Source: Anaerolineales bacterium
Lineage (GTDB): Bacteria > Chloroflexota > Anaerolineae > Anaerolineales > Villigracilaceae
Assembly: GCA_019187665.1 (NCBI GenBank)
Contig: JABARH010000010.1
Span: 186,001-250,000 of the forward strand
DNA: 64,000 bases
Direction: 5' to 3'
A model generated the notes under the pieces. The model made no database searches. It saw nothing but the letters and a program-made list of their open reading frames with translations, and had not been told where the DNA came from. Positions 44,259 through 53,656 of the stretch are shown one piece after another. The translations under genes were made by a program, and so were the position numbers. Within the stretch, counting starts at the first letter, position 1. The number at the start of each line of letters is the position of its first letter.

Positions 44259-45175
44259 GGAAGACTCCCGATGAATTGGAGTGTTTCGTGCGCGAGCCTT
44301 GCTCGATCTTCGACGGTTTGCATGATGGTGTTGGTCACGAGCGTTGGGATTCTAATCTGTTTTGCCAGTTCCGAATCCAACGAATCAACTACGATTCCTG
44401 TGAGTAAATTTTCATAATGATCCGCGACCGCCAGCGCGGAGGGTTCGATGCCCAGCTCGGCAAACATTTTTGCGGCGGGACCTTTGACGGTTTTGCCCGC
44501 GATGATGGGCGAGACGGCAATTACGGAAAGACGAGAGATGAAAGATGAGAGATGAAGAACGGCGAGAATCGGATCAATGCTGACCCACGGATTGGACGGG
44601 CAGATGATGATCGCGTCCGCCGACTCGACCGCTTCGCGCACGCCCGCAGCGGGCGAGGCCGTGGACAGTCCCTCGAACCGAAATGATTTGACGCGCGGTT
44701 CGCAGTGACGATGGACAAAATATTCCTGAAATGGCAATTCGCCTTCGTCCGTGTCCACCATTGTCCGCACGGGATCGTCGCTCATCGGCAGGACGGTGTG
44801 TTTGACTCCCCACGCCGCGCAAAAGTCGCGCGTGACTTGCGAGAGAGTCTGCCCCGCGTTGAGCCGCCGCGTGCGTTCGAGGTGCGTGGCAAGATCGCGG
44901 TCGCCGAGGTTGAACCAGTCGGGCGCGCCGAGGCGTTTGAGATTCGCCATGGCGTTCCAGGTTTCGTCGGCGCGCCCCCAGCCCGTGTCGGGGTTGGCGA
45001 GTCCCGCGAGGGTGTAGCAGACCGTGTCGAGGTCGGGTGAGATGCGAAGCCCGAGATGCTCGAAGTCGTCGCCCGTGTTGACGATGACGGTGAGATTTTC
45101 GGGAGGCAGGATTTGGGCGAGTCCGTGCGCCAGTTTCGCGCCGCCGACTCCGCCCGCGAGGGCGAGGAGGTTCAC
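44255..45175 (-). CDS. cofD: 2-phospho-L-lactate transferase
   Basis: A 306-residue CofD/FbiA enzyme that joins the activated lactyl unit to the deazaflavin Fo. Features are [45 protein letters not shown], and [15 protein letters not shown]. The segment after this ([11 protein letters not shown]) is encoded by AGAGATG-type heptamers and replaces the usual PGIREAL helix start. Start and stop both overlap neighbours by 4 nt (mod upstream, cofC downstream), so F420 genes and the methyltransferase gene are translationally coupled. Confidence 0.93.
   Translation of the reverse strand: MNLLALAGGVGGAKLAHGLAQILPPENLTVIVNTGDDFEHLGLRISPDLDTVCYTLAGLANPDTGWGRADETWNAMANLKRLGAPDWFNLGDRDLATHLERTRRLNAGQTLSQVTRDFCAAWGVKHTVLPMSDDPVRTMVDTDEGELPFQEYFVHRHCEPRVKSFRFEGLSTASPAAGVREAVESADAIIICPSNPWVSIDPILAVLHLSSFISRLSVIAVSPIIAGKTVKGPAAKMFAELGIEPSALAVADHYENLLTGIVVDSLDSELAKQIRIPTLVTNTIMQTVEDRARLAHETLQFIGSLP
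44534..44561. repeat. AGAGATG heptamer tract inside cofD
   Basis: Three to four 7-nt units (AGAGATG, AAAGATG, AGAGATG, AAGAACG) in frame inside cofD. Confidence 0.7.
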
Positions 45176-47646
45176 TTTACTTCCACAACCTTCATCACCT
45201 CATCGCCGTAGTGATTGATGACCTTGACCGCGATCTTGCCCGTCTTCGGTTTGGGAAATGGACGTGAGGTAGTGGAATACAGTTCATCCCATAGCTCTTC
45301 GTTGATGTCGGCTTTGAGCGCCTTTTTCAATTTCTCGAAAGGTTTGTCGCCGAGAAAATACGCGTGCGTGACAAAGAACGCCTCGCCGCTGTAATTGGTG
45401 TCAATGAACCAGGCGGCGATGTCGTGTTCCAAATTGCCAGAGCCGCTGGAGCGTAATTCGCTTTTGACGGGGTCGTACACGTCGAGACCGAGGATTTCCA
45501 CGCAGCACAAACTTAAGTTTGTGGCGCTCACTTTCACTTCTGGTTCGCCAAAGGCAAGGAAGAGATTGCCTGAGCCTGTTTTCTTGAGCAGGTCGCCCAT
45601 CGAAAGGTCGGGGTTGATCTTGACTTTCATGATTTGTAGCGGCGAGATACTATCTCGCCCTACGGCATGCGCGGACGCATCGAACGAAGTCGCCGCGACC
45701 ACCAGCAGGTCCGCGAAGCGACCCGCCACGTTCGCCGCGTCGCGGATGAAGTCGTCGTCCACGCTTCCAAATTCGGGACCGATGGCGACGGCGGCTTTCT
45801 TGAGTCCATCCTTCGTTTTGTATTCGCCGACCGCCTGCACTTCGGGACCGCTCGGCAGAACGTCCAAATTGACAAATTCGAGCCGCGCGCCTTTTTCGCC
45901 CGTTTGCACGCCAGACTTGAGCAGGTTCTCAATAATGATGTTGACAAAGCGTTCGGTGTTGACCATCTCCTGCTCGTCGCTGACGCGGTGCGGAGACAAC
46001 GACTCGACCGTGAACGGACCCGCCACGCGCACGATCTTTTTGTTTTCTAGCGGCTTGTCGTACAGCACTTCGGTGTCGGGTTCTTCGTCGTTCGCCAATG
46101 ATTTCAACGTGACGTGCGGCACGCTTTCGTATTCAAAGCCTGCGCTCACGCTTCTTTCATCTTTCAATTTATAGAAAGGATACTTCGCCGTCATCAAGCG
46201 CGTTCTTGCCAACTGCAATGCGACTCTCGACGTATCCATCGTGATCCATCTTCTGCCCCATTGCTCGGCGACGTAAGCCGTTGTGCCAGAGCCGCAGGTG
46301 GGATCGAGTACGATGTCGCCTGGGTCGCTGGTCATTAAGAGACAGCGTTCGATAACATTGGGTGCTGTTTGAACAGCGTACACTTGGTCTCTTGCGCCAA
46401 TGGTGTCATCCCACAAGGCAGTCATTTTTTTCAAAGGATAATCATCGAAAAAATAAATATATCGCAAATTACCTTCACCTTCGGGCATAATGCGATTCAT
46501 ATTTATCAATCTTTGGATACCTTCTTTTCCTGTAACCCAACATAGACCTTTTGGCGGCAAATATTCCTTTCCATTAAATTCAATGGGATACACGGTGCTT
46601 GCGCTAAAACTTGCTGGCCACAACGGGACAAGGCGAAACATCCTACTTTCCGCTGGAAGTAAACTATGGTTGTTTACTTCTTCACGCGTCATTTTTCTTC
46701 TTGTGCCATCTTTTAATTCAACCCAACCCCAATGCACATCACCTTGTACATCTTGTGATTGATACAACTGATGGTATTTCAAATTCGGAGTCTTTGAATA
46801 CCAAATTATGTAATCAAACATTCGTTCAAGATATTTTGCTCCCAAAGGCATTGTTTTCTTTCGGAAAGGAACAATTGAGACGAAATTATCACCACCAAAA
46901 ACTTCGTCCATAACACCACGAATCAAATGTAAATTTTCATCTGATATTTGCAGAAAGCAAGAGCCGCTCTCGTTGAGCAGTTCGCGGGCGGTAATTAACC
47001 TATCGCGCAAATACGAAAGGTACGAGTGAATGCCCAACTCCCAGGTATCGCGGAAGGCTTTCACCTGTTCGGGCTGGCGGATGAAATCATCCAACTTTTC
47101 GTTTACATCTCGTTCTCTTGTCGAAACCTGCCAGTTCGAGCCGAACTTGATTCCGTAAGGCGGGTCAATGTAAATGGTCTGCACCTTGCCGCGCATGCCT
47201 TCTTTTTCGAGCAGGCTGTTCATCACCAACAACGAGTCGCCTAGAATCATGCGGTTCTGCCAGTTGTCTTCGTGCTTGTAGAACTCCACCGCCTTCTGGA
47301 ACTGGTCTTCGGCAGTCTCGCCAAACAAGAGCATTTGTCGGTCGTCGCTTGCGCCGCTTTTCAGTCGGGCGATCAACGCTTCGGGGGCAACGTGTTCCTG
47401 CACGTAGATCGGCACGGTCGGCACGTCAAACTCGGCGCCTTGTTCTTTTTTTCCGCTCCACGTCAACTGCGGGTCGAGCGACGGGTCGTAGGCGTAGGTC
47501 TTCTTGACGGGCTGTTTCTCGCGCCGCGAAAGTTTGACCGATTCCTCCTGGGTCGGAATCCGCTTACGGGTGGCGTCATGCTTGTAAGAAGCAACAGGCG
47601 CGGCGGTGGTGGGGGCGGGTTTGGGGGATTTCTTTTTAGGGGGCAT
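45172..47646 (-). CDS. Type III-like DNA adenine methyltransferase (Mod)
   Basis: An 824-residue N6-adenine methyltransferase. Motif [19 protein letters not shown] (near residue 160) precedes the SAM motif [22 protein letters not shown] (about 430), the beta-class order. A basic N-terminal tail (KKKSPKP) and a long C-terminal specificity part follow. Family and size fit Mod proteins paired with a Res helicase; such a gene lies upstream at 48310-51423. Codons 300-400 are more AT-rich than elsewhere. The gene overlaps cofD by 4 nt, an odd link to F420 synthesis. Confidence 0.92.
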   Translation of the reverse strand: MPPKKKSPKPAPTTAAPVASYKHDATRKRIPTQEESVKLSRREKQPVKKTYAYDPSLDPQLTWSGKKEQGAEFDVPTVPIYVQEHVAPEALIARLKSGASDDRQMLLFGETAEDQFQKAVEFYKHEDNWQNRMILGDSLLVMNSLLEKEGMRGKVQTIYIDPPYGIKFGSNWQVSTRERDVNEKLDDFIRQPEQVKAFRDTWELGIHSYLSYLRDRLITARELLNESGSCFLQISDENLHLIRGVMDEVFGGDNFVSIVPFRKKTMPLGAKYLERMFDYIIWYSKTPNLKYHQLYQSQDVQGDVHWGWVELKDGTRRKMTREEVNNHSLLPAESRMFRLVPLWPASFSASTVYPIEFNGKEYLPPKGLCWVTGKEGIQRLINMNRIMPEGEGNLRYIYFFDDYPLKKMTALWDDTIGARDQVYAVQTAPNVIERCLLMTSDPGDIVLDPTCGSGTTAYVAEQWGRRWITMDTSRVALQLARTRLMTAKYPFYKLKDERSVSAGFEYESVPHVTLKSLANDEEPDTEVLYDKPLENKKIVRVAGPFTVESLSPHRVSDEQEMVNTERFVNIIIENLLKSGVQTGEKGARLEFVNLDVLPSGPEVQAVGEYKTKDGLKKAAVAIGPEFGSVDDDFIRDAANVAGRFADLLVVAATSFDASAHAVGRDSISPLQIMKVKINPDLSMGDLLKKTGSGNLFLAFGEPEVKVSATNLSLCCVEILGLDVYDPVKSELRSSGSGNLEHDIAAWFIDTNYSGEAFFVTHAYFLGDKPFEKLKKALKADINEELWDELYSTTSRPFPKPKTGKIAVKVINHYGDEVMKVVEVK

Positions 47647-47679
47647 AGTTCCTCACTGATGTTATGCAGTCTCAGTACC

Positions 47680-47726
47680 GCAACTTTCAAGTTGCATCGA
47701 GTACCGCAAGATAAATCTTGCGGTAC
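47680..47726. repeat. Two palindromes upstream of mod
   Basis: GCAACTT-TC-AAGTTGC (47680-47695) and a 26-bp perfect palindrome (47701-47726) with 12-bp arms GTACCGCAAGAT / ATCTTGCGGTAC and centre AA. The inner part equals the B palindrome of the 43256-43645 array. Confidence 0.92.
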
Positions 47727-47795
47727 TGCGTAAGATGAGTTCCTCATGTCATTGCGAGATGCGTCCGTGCGGCGAAGCGCTCTCCTTTTTTGCGT

Positions 47796-48259
47796 GGCTC
47801 GGCGGGGGATTGAAATCCCCGCCTCAGAACGTGGAAGCCCTGCGGGCTGACGGGCGAGTGGCTCGGCGGGGGATTGAAATCCCCGCCTCAGAACGTGGAA
47901 GCCCTGCGGGCTGACGGGTGAGTCGGCTCGGCGGGGGATTGAAATCCCCGCCTCAGAACGTGGAAGCCCTGCGGGCTGACGGGTGAGTCGGCTCGGCGGG
48001 GGATTGAAATCCCCGCCTCAGAACGTGGAAGCCCTGCGGGCTGACGAGCGAGTCGGCTCGGCGGGGGATTGAAATCCCCGCCTCAGAACGTGGAAGCCCT
48101 GCGGGCTGACGGGCGAGTCGGCTCGGCGGGGGATTGAAATCCCCGCCTCAGAACGTGGAAGCCCTGCGGGCTGACGGGCGAGTCGGCTCGGCGGGGGATT
48201 GAAATCCCCGCCTCAGAACGTGGAAGCCCTGCGGGCTGACGGGCGAGTCGGCTCGGCGG
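47796..48259. repeat. Seven-copy 65-bp tandem array with two hairpins per unit
   Basis: Unit starts fall at 47796, 47860, 47925, 47990, 48055, 48120 and 48185, with a partial unit at 48250. Each unit holds GGCGGGGGATT-GA-AATCCCCGCC and a second hairpin AGCCC-TGC-GGGCT. Copies are almost identical (one- or two-base differences in the linker), so there are no variable spacers. Confidence 0.96.
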
Positions 48260-48309
48260 ACTTCCACGAACTGAGCAGGGGATTCATCCCCGCGATTTAT
48301 CGCCGCGAT

Positions 48310-51300
48310 TCACCGTTGCGATTCACCGTTATCAAACAACGTTCCCAGCATCAAATTCTCGAATCCGCGCTCCATTCCCGCGCGGATCAGGTTCTGCGTT
48401 TCGTGAATATCCTGAATCTCCAGCATCGCCCACGTCCCATATTTGCCGCTGTTGTTCACGGCGGGAATCCACATCTCGCGCGCGGTCTTCACCTTCAAAC
48501 CTTTCTTGTCGTCCTTCTTGCCTGTCACTTCGATCAAGAGATTCAAGCGCTCCCTCACCCGACCCTTCGGGTCGCCCTCTCCCGCGGGGAGAGGGGAATG
48601 CGCTCCCTTCTCCCCGCGGGAGAAGGGCTGGGGATGAGGGAGTTCCAACGTCACAATAAAATCAGGCAGATACTGCCTGCTGACGCCCTGATACTCATAC
48701 GGGATCGAAAAACCGAGATTCTGATTCTTCACATACGCCAACACTTCGGGCATCTGCTCCAGCCGCTTGGCGACTCCCTGCTCCCATTCCGCCGTATCCG
48801 CCACCACATAATTGACATGGCTTTTGACCGTCTCGCGCACAGGCTTGGTGGTCAGGAAGTCCACATAGCGAGTCGAGCCGAGCGCGTCGAACGGAGCCAG
48901 GATGGGAAGCAAACGCTTCTCGCCCCCTTCAAGTTGGTCCACGCCATGTTTAATGATGCCCCCCTGAATCTTTGTCAGCGCGCCCGAAAGATACTTTCCA
49001 ACCAGCAGGTAGCCGATCACCATGTTGTCTTTCAAGCGCACCTGCGCGCGAATGTACTCGTCCACGATGCGTTTGATCTGCGGGTACAGCCAATACTTCT
49101 TCTCGCCGTCGCCGTCGCGATAATATTTTTTCAGCACGGCTTCGGCTAACCTGGCGGAAACTTCGCCTTCGCGCATGTCTTTGATCCTGCCCATGTCCAA
49201 AACCACTTCTTCGCCGATCGCGCCTTCCGAAATCGTTCGGGTGGGTTCGTTCTCAATGATCGTTTTCGATTCTTCGGTAAAGGTCGCGCCTAATTTATTC
49301 TCATCCAATTCATAGCGGTAGCCTTCCAAACGCGGAAATTTGATTTCGTATTGTCCGCGCCCTTCCAAAGCCTGTACGCGATGCACGAATTTCGGCGGCT
49401 GTTTAACGCCAGTCGAGTCTGCCTTTAAGAAATTGAACGGAACGCCATACACTTCGGCATATTCTTCCGAAAATTTTTCAACGCCATCCTGCGGGTCAAT
49501 CTCGGCGTTGTAGTCCACGCGCCGCAAAGCGCGTCCCACCACCTGCTCGCACAACAATTGAGTTGTAAATGCCCGCACGCCCAAAATGTGCGTGACGGTG
49601 TTCACGTCCCAGCCCTCGGTCAACATCGAAACAGACACCACGCATTTGATATTCTCGCCCAACTTGCCAGGCTTGCCGACCGTGTTCATCACCTCGCGCA
49701 GTAATTCCGAGTCGCTCGGTTCGTCGCGTCCCTGAAAACGCTTGCGGTATTCCTTGTGAAAATCTTCGATCTCTTTGGCGAACGATTTTTTGAATTCGGC
49801 GTCAATCTGTTCGCCGCTTTCCAGTTGCGCGCTGTCCACGATCAAGGTGTTCGGTTTTTCAAGCATGTTCACGCCGTCTTCATTGCGGAAGATGGGTAAA
49901 TTCCCTTTTTCGATGCGAATGGCGGTTGGCGTTTCCATCTCGTAGCCCGCGATCCAGCGATAGACCATTTTGGAAACAGTTGTGTTATTGCAAACCACGA
50001 TCATCACAGGCGGCATCACCGCTGGGTTTTTCTTTTTATATTCCTCATAATCCTTGTAATAAGTTTCATAACTTCCGTACAAGGCTTCCAGCGCTTCCTG
50101 CAATTTGGTCGGCAGGACGATCACGTTCAGGTCATAGCCTTCCTCTTTACCTGCTCTCTTCAAACCTTTCTTCGGCATGTGCGGGTCGTCGCTGATGTGG
50201 TCCCACAGGTTGCGAAACTCTGGCGTCTCGGTCTGCTTGATCGTATTCGATTCAACGGGCAATCTCGGAATTTTCACAACGCCGCATTCCAACGCGTCCA
50301 GCAGAGAGAAATCTGAAACCGTCCATGGGAAGAGCGTGCCTTCCTCGTATCCAGACCCGCGCAGGAAATACGGCGTGGCAGATAGATCCAAAATCGCATT
50401 GACGTTTATTTTTTTCGATAACGCTTCCAGTCCGCTGATCCACACCCTTGCGGCTTCGTTGTTCTCGTCCGCTTCTTTGCGGTCATCGCCTGATAATTTC
50501 TCGTCGGTCGGTTTTTCACGGTAACAATGGTGCGCTTCATCGTTGATCACCAGGATTCTCGGCTTGTTCAACAAGCTTTTGAAAGCCCGCTGGATCATGG
50601 CATTGGGCGATTCTTTTTGCGCTTCTTCCTTGATCAATTCGGTAGCCTTCAGCGTTCCGCCCATTTGAAAACGCTGATTCTCGCGCAAGCCCATTTGATG
50701 ATAGTTCATCACCAAGACCACCGCGCCTTGCAGTAACTCAAAATCCTGATGCGAAACAATATCCCGTTTGATGTAATAATTCTGCGGGTCGTTGGGATGC
50801 AACACATTCAAGCGGTCGCGAATCGTAATGCCAGGCGTCAGGATGGCAAATGCGTCGGTAAACCTTGTGTCTTGCGGATAACGAACTTTATTCAAAGTGT
50901 GATAGGCGATCATCATCGCCATCACCACTGTTTTCCCTGAGCCTGTCGCCATCTTGAACGCCATGCGTTGCAACCCAGGGTTGGCTTCTTCGTTTGCTTT
51001 TCGCAGGTTGTTCAAAACCCACGCTTCGCCCGCTTTTTCCGCCACCTCATTGAGGTAGATCAGGGTCTCTACGGCTTCGATCTGACAAAAGAATAATTTA
51101 TTCTCACGGTTTTCGTCCTGCCAGTAGTTCAACAGATCGCGCGAGGTTTTTGTAATGCCAGGGTATTCCTTCCTGCGCCATTCCCCGATCAAGAAACGAA
51201 TCTTGTTGATAAATTCATTATCCTCCTGCATCTCGGCGCTAAAAGCGCCCTCGGCAAGATTCATGGCAAGCTGCCTGTCGCGCTTGCGAGTGCGCGGCAT

Positions 51301-51423
51301 GGCAGAAACATAACGCGCGCTGGGTCGGCGAAGTTCGATGATCTCGTCCGAAATCCCGCGCTCGTCCGCTTTAAAATGTTTTAATGGTTCCAAATAGGGT
51401 GAATTTATGATTGGGTTGTTCAT
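48310..51423 (-). CDS. Type III-like restriction helicase-nuclease (Res)
   Basis: A 1037-residue superfamily 2 helicase with a C-terminal nuclease. Helicase motifs are MATGSGKT (I), INDEAHHC (II, DEAH), DLSATPYF (III), SMLTEGWDVNTVTHILG (V) and QVVGRALRR (VI). The nuclease-like end has YLPDFIVTLE and LLIEVTGKK, an Asp...Glu-X-Lys pattern, split by a 31-codon in-frame repeat (48550-48642). It resembles the large DEAD/DEAH restriction proteins that pair with Mod. No ribosome site precedes the ATG at 51423. It presumably cleaves unmethylated foreign DNA. Confidence 0.9.
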   Translation of the reverse strand: MNNPIINSPYLEPLKHFKADERGISDEIIELRRPSARYVSAMPRTRKRDRQLAMNLAEGAFSAEMQEDNEFINKIRFLIGEWRRKEYPGITKTSRDLLNYWQDENRENKLFFCQIEAVETLIYLNEVAEKAGEAWVLNNLRKANEEANPGLQRMAFKMATGSGKTVVMAMMIAYHTLNKVRYPQDTRFTDAFAILTPGITIRDRLNVLHPNDPQNYYIKRDIVSHQDFELLQGAVVLVMNYHQMGLRENQRFQMGGTLKATELIKEEAQKESPNAMIQRAFKSLLNKPRILVINDEAHHCYREKPTDEKLSGDDRKEADENNEAARVWISGLEALSKKINVNAILDLSATPYFLRGSGYEEGTLFPWTVSDFSLLDALECGVVKIPRLPVESNTIKQTETPEFRNLWDHISDDPHMPKKGLKRAGKEEGYDLNVIVLPTKLQEALEALYGSYETYYKDYEEYKKKNPAVMPPVMIVVCNNTTVSKMVYRWIAGYEMETPTAIRIEKGNLPIFRNEDGVNMLEKPNTLIVDSAQLESGEQIDAEFKKSFAKEIEDFHKEYRKRFQGRDEPSDSELLREVMNTVGKPGKLGENIKCVVSVSMLTEGWDVNTVTHILGVRAFTTQLLCEQVVGRALRRVDYNAEIDPQDGVEKFSEEYAEVYGVPFNFLKADSTGVKQPPKFVHRVQALEGRGQYEIKFPRLEGYRYELDENKLGATFTEESKTIIENEPTRTISEGAIGEEVVLDMGRIKDMREGEVSARLAEAVLKKYYRDGDGEKKYWLYPQIKRIVDEYIRAQVRLKDNMVIGYLLVGKYLSGALTKIQGGIIKHGVDQLEGGEKRLLPILAPFDALGSTRYVDFLTTKPVRETVKSHVNYVVADTAEWEQGVAKRLEQMPEVLAYVKNQNLGFSIPYEYQGVSRQYLPDFIVTLELPHPQPFSRGEKGAHSPLPAGEGDPKGRVRERLNLLIEVTGKKDDKKGLKVKTAREMWIPAVNNSGKYGTWAMLEIQDIHETQNLIRAGMERGFENLMLGTLFDNGESQR
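48550..48642. repeat. In-frame 93-bp palindromic repeat inside res
   Basis: Bounded by CTCCCTCA (48550-48557) and TGAGGGAG (48635-48642), with inner complementary blocks CTCCCGCGGGGAGAGG and CTTCTCCCCGCGGGAGAAGG. It adds about 31 residues (LPHPQPFSRGEKG ...) within the nuclease domain. Confidence 0.9.
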
Positions 51424-51503
51424 TTTGATGATGCCTTGTCCCGAATCTTAATTTGTACACTCCAATCCTACCCGAAAAATTCCCATCCGCAAGACCTGAA
51501 AAA

Positions 51504-52079
51504 TTAGGAGCCCGCCGCCCACCCCACAAAAAACATCGCCTGCGGATCCCACGTCTCGGGCAAGTCTAATGCCGCGCGCGTCGCCTCCTGCGCGTAGAGC
51601 GGCCAGCAGACCCAGCTCGCGCCGAGTCCTTCGGCGTGCGCGGCGAGCAGGAGAACCGTCCCCGCCGCGGCGGTGGATTGGATGGACATGATCTGCTCTT
51701 CGGGCGTCTCCGCGCGGACGGCGGAACGGTCGCGGCAGAGCAGGATGATGACGGGCGCATCCGCGATGCGGCGCAGGGATACGGCGACGCGTTTTTCGAT
51801 TTCGGATTCGGACGCGCCCGCGCGGGTCATGTCGGCGCGCAGGGAGGCGGTCAACGCCTGGGCGAGGCGCGTCCTGCCGACTGAAGTCGGCGGCACAACG
51901 AATCTCCACGGCTGGAGGTTGTGCGCGGAGGGCGCATGATTCGCGGTCTCGAGGATGCGCGCGATGACCTCATCCGCTATGGGGCGCTGCCCTGAGCCCG
52001 TCGAAGGGTCGGGTTGGAAGCGGCGGATGGAGCGGCGCGTCCGCAAAAAGTTGTGGAGTTCGTCCGCGTTAGTGGGCAT
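51504..52079 (-). CDS. Nitroreductase-fold protein like the FbiB C-terminal domain (F420 pathway)
   Basis: A 191-residue nitroreductase-family protein with LHNFLRTRRSIRRFQPDP, ANHAPSAHNLQPWRFVV and AAHAEGLGASWVCWPLY, closely resembling the C-terminal FMN domain of mycobacterial FbiB, which reduces dehydro-F420. In this organism it is a separate gene next to cofE-region genes. A 7-residue STGSGQR insert comes from an in-frame repeat. The start at 52079 overlaps the PPOX gene by 11 nt; an ATG at 52085 is also possible. A stand-alone F420-0 reductase role is likely. Confidence 0.87.
   Translation of the reverse strand: MPTNADELHNFLRTRRSIRRFQPDPSTGSGQRPIADEVIARILETANHAPSAHNLQPWRFVVPPTSVGRTRLAQALTASLRADMTRAGASESEIEKRVAVSLRRIADAPVIILLCRDRSAVRAETPEEQIMSIQSTAAAGTVLLLAAHAEGLGASWVCWPLYAQEATRAALDLPETWDPQAMFFVGWAAGS
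51990..52010. repeat. In-frame CCTGAGCCCGTCGAAGGG repeat in the nitroreductase gene
   Basis: A 21-bp copy of a palindromic word (CCCTGAGC-CCGTCGAAGGG) adding the residues STGSGQR after FQPDP, where homologues go straight to the next helix. Confidence 0.75.
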
Positions 52080-52461
52080 CCACATGCTCGGGCGCGATCT
52101 CGTAGATGACGCGCGTTTGTCCTTCCATCTTCTTCCACGGTTTGCCTTCATATTTCATCGAGAGCGCGCTGATGTGTTCGTCGCCGCCTTCCTCGGTGAT
52201 CCTGTTCACGCGGCCGCGAATTTGGAGATAGCGATAGGGGACTTTGGGATCGAGGATGACGAGCGCGATCTGCGGGCGGGCGCGCATGTTGCGGTCTTTC
52301 ACGCGTCCCTTGGCGGTGTTGACGCGGATGCGTCCGTCTTTCGCGTCGAACCAGACAGGCGTCACCTGCGGCGAGCCGTCGGGCATGGTGGTGGCGAGGA
52401 AGAGGAAGGCTTTGGCCTCGTCTTTGAGCAGGTCGTGAAATTCGGCGGGGATGGGTGTCAT
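52069..52461 (-). CDS. PPOX-class F420-type oxidoreductase (pyridoxamine-oxidase fold)
   Basis: A 130-residue split-barrel flavin/F420-binding protein with FLATTMPDGSPQVTPVWFDAKDGRIRVNTAKGRVKDRNMRARP and YRYLQIRGRVNRITEEGG, matching small F420-dependent PPOX-class proteins. The ATG at 52461 follows AAAGGAG. It overlaps the FbiB-like nitroreductase gene, which supports F420 use. The exact reaction is unknown. Confidence 0.88.
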   Translation of the reverse strand: MTPIPAEFHDLLKDEAKAFLFLATTMPDGSPQVTPVWFDAKDGRIRVNTAKGRVKDRNMRARPQIALVILDPKVPYRYLQIRGRVNRITEEGGDEHISALSMKYEGKPWKKMEGQTRVIYEIAPEHVDAH

Positions 52462-52792
52462 TTTTTCTCCTTTGTTTTTGCGCCGTGCGCGGCGCTTGAT
52501 GGCAGTCGGCATTAGATAATAGATGTTATCGGAAATAATTTTTCGGACGCGGATTGACGCGGACTGCGAAGCGTGCGGATTTTTTCTTCTTTATCAGCGT
52601 TCATCGGCGTTTATCCGCGTCCTGCAAAAGAACCTGGGCTTATTACCGATTAAGTCTAATGCCGACTGCGCGCGATTGCCAGCGGAAGAGGATGTGAACT
52701 ATCGGTAGATCGCGAAGGCCCTGCGTAGGCTGCGACCTCTATCGCAAACCTGCAAATACGCGCTTTCGCGAAATACCGACTACGCGCGCTTG
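52462..52792. other. Intergenic region with an inverted-repeat element
   Basis: No gene seen. It contains the element at 52502-52669 and, near 52663-52690, an imperfect copy (about 23 of 28 bases) of the sequence at the 3' end of cofE (52781-52808). Confidence 0.7.
52502..52669. repeat. Inverted-repeat-bounded element, 168 bp
   Basis: The outer arms GCAGTCGGCATTAGA (52502-52516) and TCTAATGCCGACTGC (52655-52669) are perfect over 15 bp. A second nested pair is ATCGGAAATAA / TTATTACCGAT. The core has GGACGCGGATTGACGC and GGCGTTTATCCGCGTCC. The outer arms differ from those at 42071 although the core word is shared. Confidence 0.85.
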
Positions 52793-53587
52793 CTATCGGA
52801 ACAGGTCTTGTTCTTTTGGGCGCAGCAATTCTTTAAGCGAGCCTTCGCGCAACGGGTACGGGAAACCGCGCGCGTGGACGACGGGAGTCTTCTCCGCGGC
52901 CTGCCCCATGACGAGGCTGGCGGCCGCGGCCAGTTCGTCCGCCGCGCCCACGATGGTGATTCGCAGTTCGCGTCCGAAGAGGTCTTTCCAGCCGCGTTCA
53001 TCCACGATGCCAGGGATTCCGCTCAAGCCAATGCACACGCCCACTGTTCCGACGCGCCACGCGCGCCCATGTGAGTCGACGAGCATGACGCCGATTTTCT
53101 TTCCTGTGGCAGATTCTATCTTTTCGCGGAGAACGCGCGCCGACGCGTCGGGGTCGAGCGGGAGCAGGAGGACAGACCCCTCCCCTGATCCCCCTCCCCA
53201 AATATACCCATTTGGGGAGGGGTCTGGGTCCACATTTGAATGGTCAATCCCCGCGTTGGCGCAGACGAATCCGAGTCTATGCTCGACGATGATCGTCCCG
53301 ACGCGCACGCGCAACACTTCGGCGCTTTCACTCAGCATCAGTTCGACAACGCGCGGGTCTTTTTCGGCCTGGCGCGCGAGTTCCAGTGCGCGTTCACTGG
53401 GCGTGACGGCGGCGAGCTCCACGGTCCGCCCTTCGGCTTTGCTCACGATCTTGGATGTGACAACGAGGATGTCGCCGTCTTCGAGCGTCAAAGATGTTTC
53501 GTTGAGGGCGCGCAGAAGAATATCCGCCAGGTTGTCGCCATGGCGGATGAGGGGGATGTTTTTGAGGGGGGTGAGGGTGAGGGTCAT
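52793..53587 (-). CDS. cofE: Coenzyme F420-0:L-glutamate ligase
   Basis: A 264-residue CofE enzyme adding glutamates to F420-0 with GTP. It has LTLEDGDILVVTSKIVSKAEGR, SAEVLRVRVGTIIVEHRLGFVCANAGIDHSNV, ESATGKKIGVMLVDSHGRAWRVGTVGVCIG, and the metal and nucleotide residues expected there. Between HSNV and VLLLPLDPDASAR lies a 16-18-residue insert (DPDPSPNGYIWGGGSGEGS) encoded by a hairpin repeat. Start at ATG 53587, next to a heptamer tract upstream. Confidence 0.93.
   Translation of the reverse strand: MTLTLTPLKNIPLIRHGDNLADILLRALNETSLTLEDGDILVVTSKIVSKAEGRTVELAAVTPSERALELARQAEKDPRVVELMLSESAEVLRVRVGTIIVEHRLGFVCANAGIDHSNVDPDPSPNGYIWGGGSGEGSVLLLPLDPDASARVLREKIESATGKKIGVMLVDSHGRAWRVGTVGVCIGLSGIPGIVDERGWKDLFGRELRITIVGAADELAAAASLVMGQAAEKTPVVHARGFPYPLREGSLKELLRPKEQDLFR
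53173..53226. repeat. In-frame hairpin repeat inside cofE
   Basis: A perfect 13-bp stem CCCCTCCCCAAAT (53191-53203) / ATTTGGGGAGGGG (53210-53222) with outer AGACCCC / GGGGTCT pairing. It encodes an extra loop in the enzyme. Confidence 0.88.
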
Positions 53588-53590
53588 TAG

Positions 53591-53653
53591 TTATCAGTTA
53601 TCAGTTATCAGTTATCAGTTATCAGTTATCAGTTATCAGTTATCAGTTATCAG
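53591..53653. repeat. Nine perfect TTATCAG heptamers
   Basis: Nine uninterrupted copies of TTATCAG followed by degenerate copies that supply the stop codon and last Asn codon of the leftward gene ending at 53657. Confidence 0.97.
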
Positions 53654-53656
53654 TGA

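Larger units (their letters stand above)
47647..48309. other. Intergenic region between res and mod
   Basis: No gene seen in this 663-bp gap. It holds two gene-start palindromes (47680-47726), a seven-copy 65-bp array (47796-48259) and smaller TRAA-centred palindromes next to the res stop codon (48278-48305). Confidence 0.85.

Noticed and set aside
47796..48259. 65-bp tandem array as a CRISPR
   Set aside because: Units are identical throughout with no unique spacers, and no cas genes are present.
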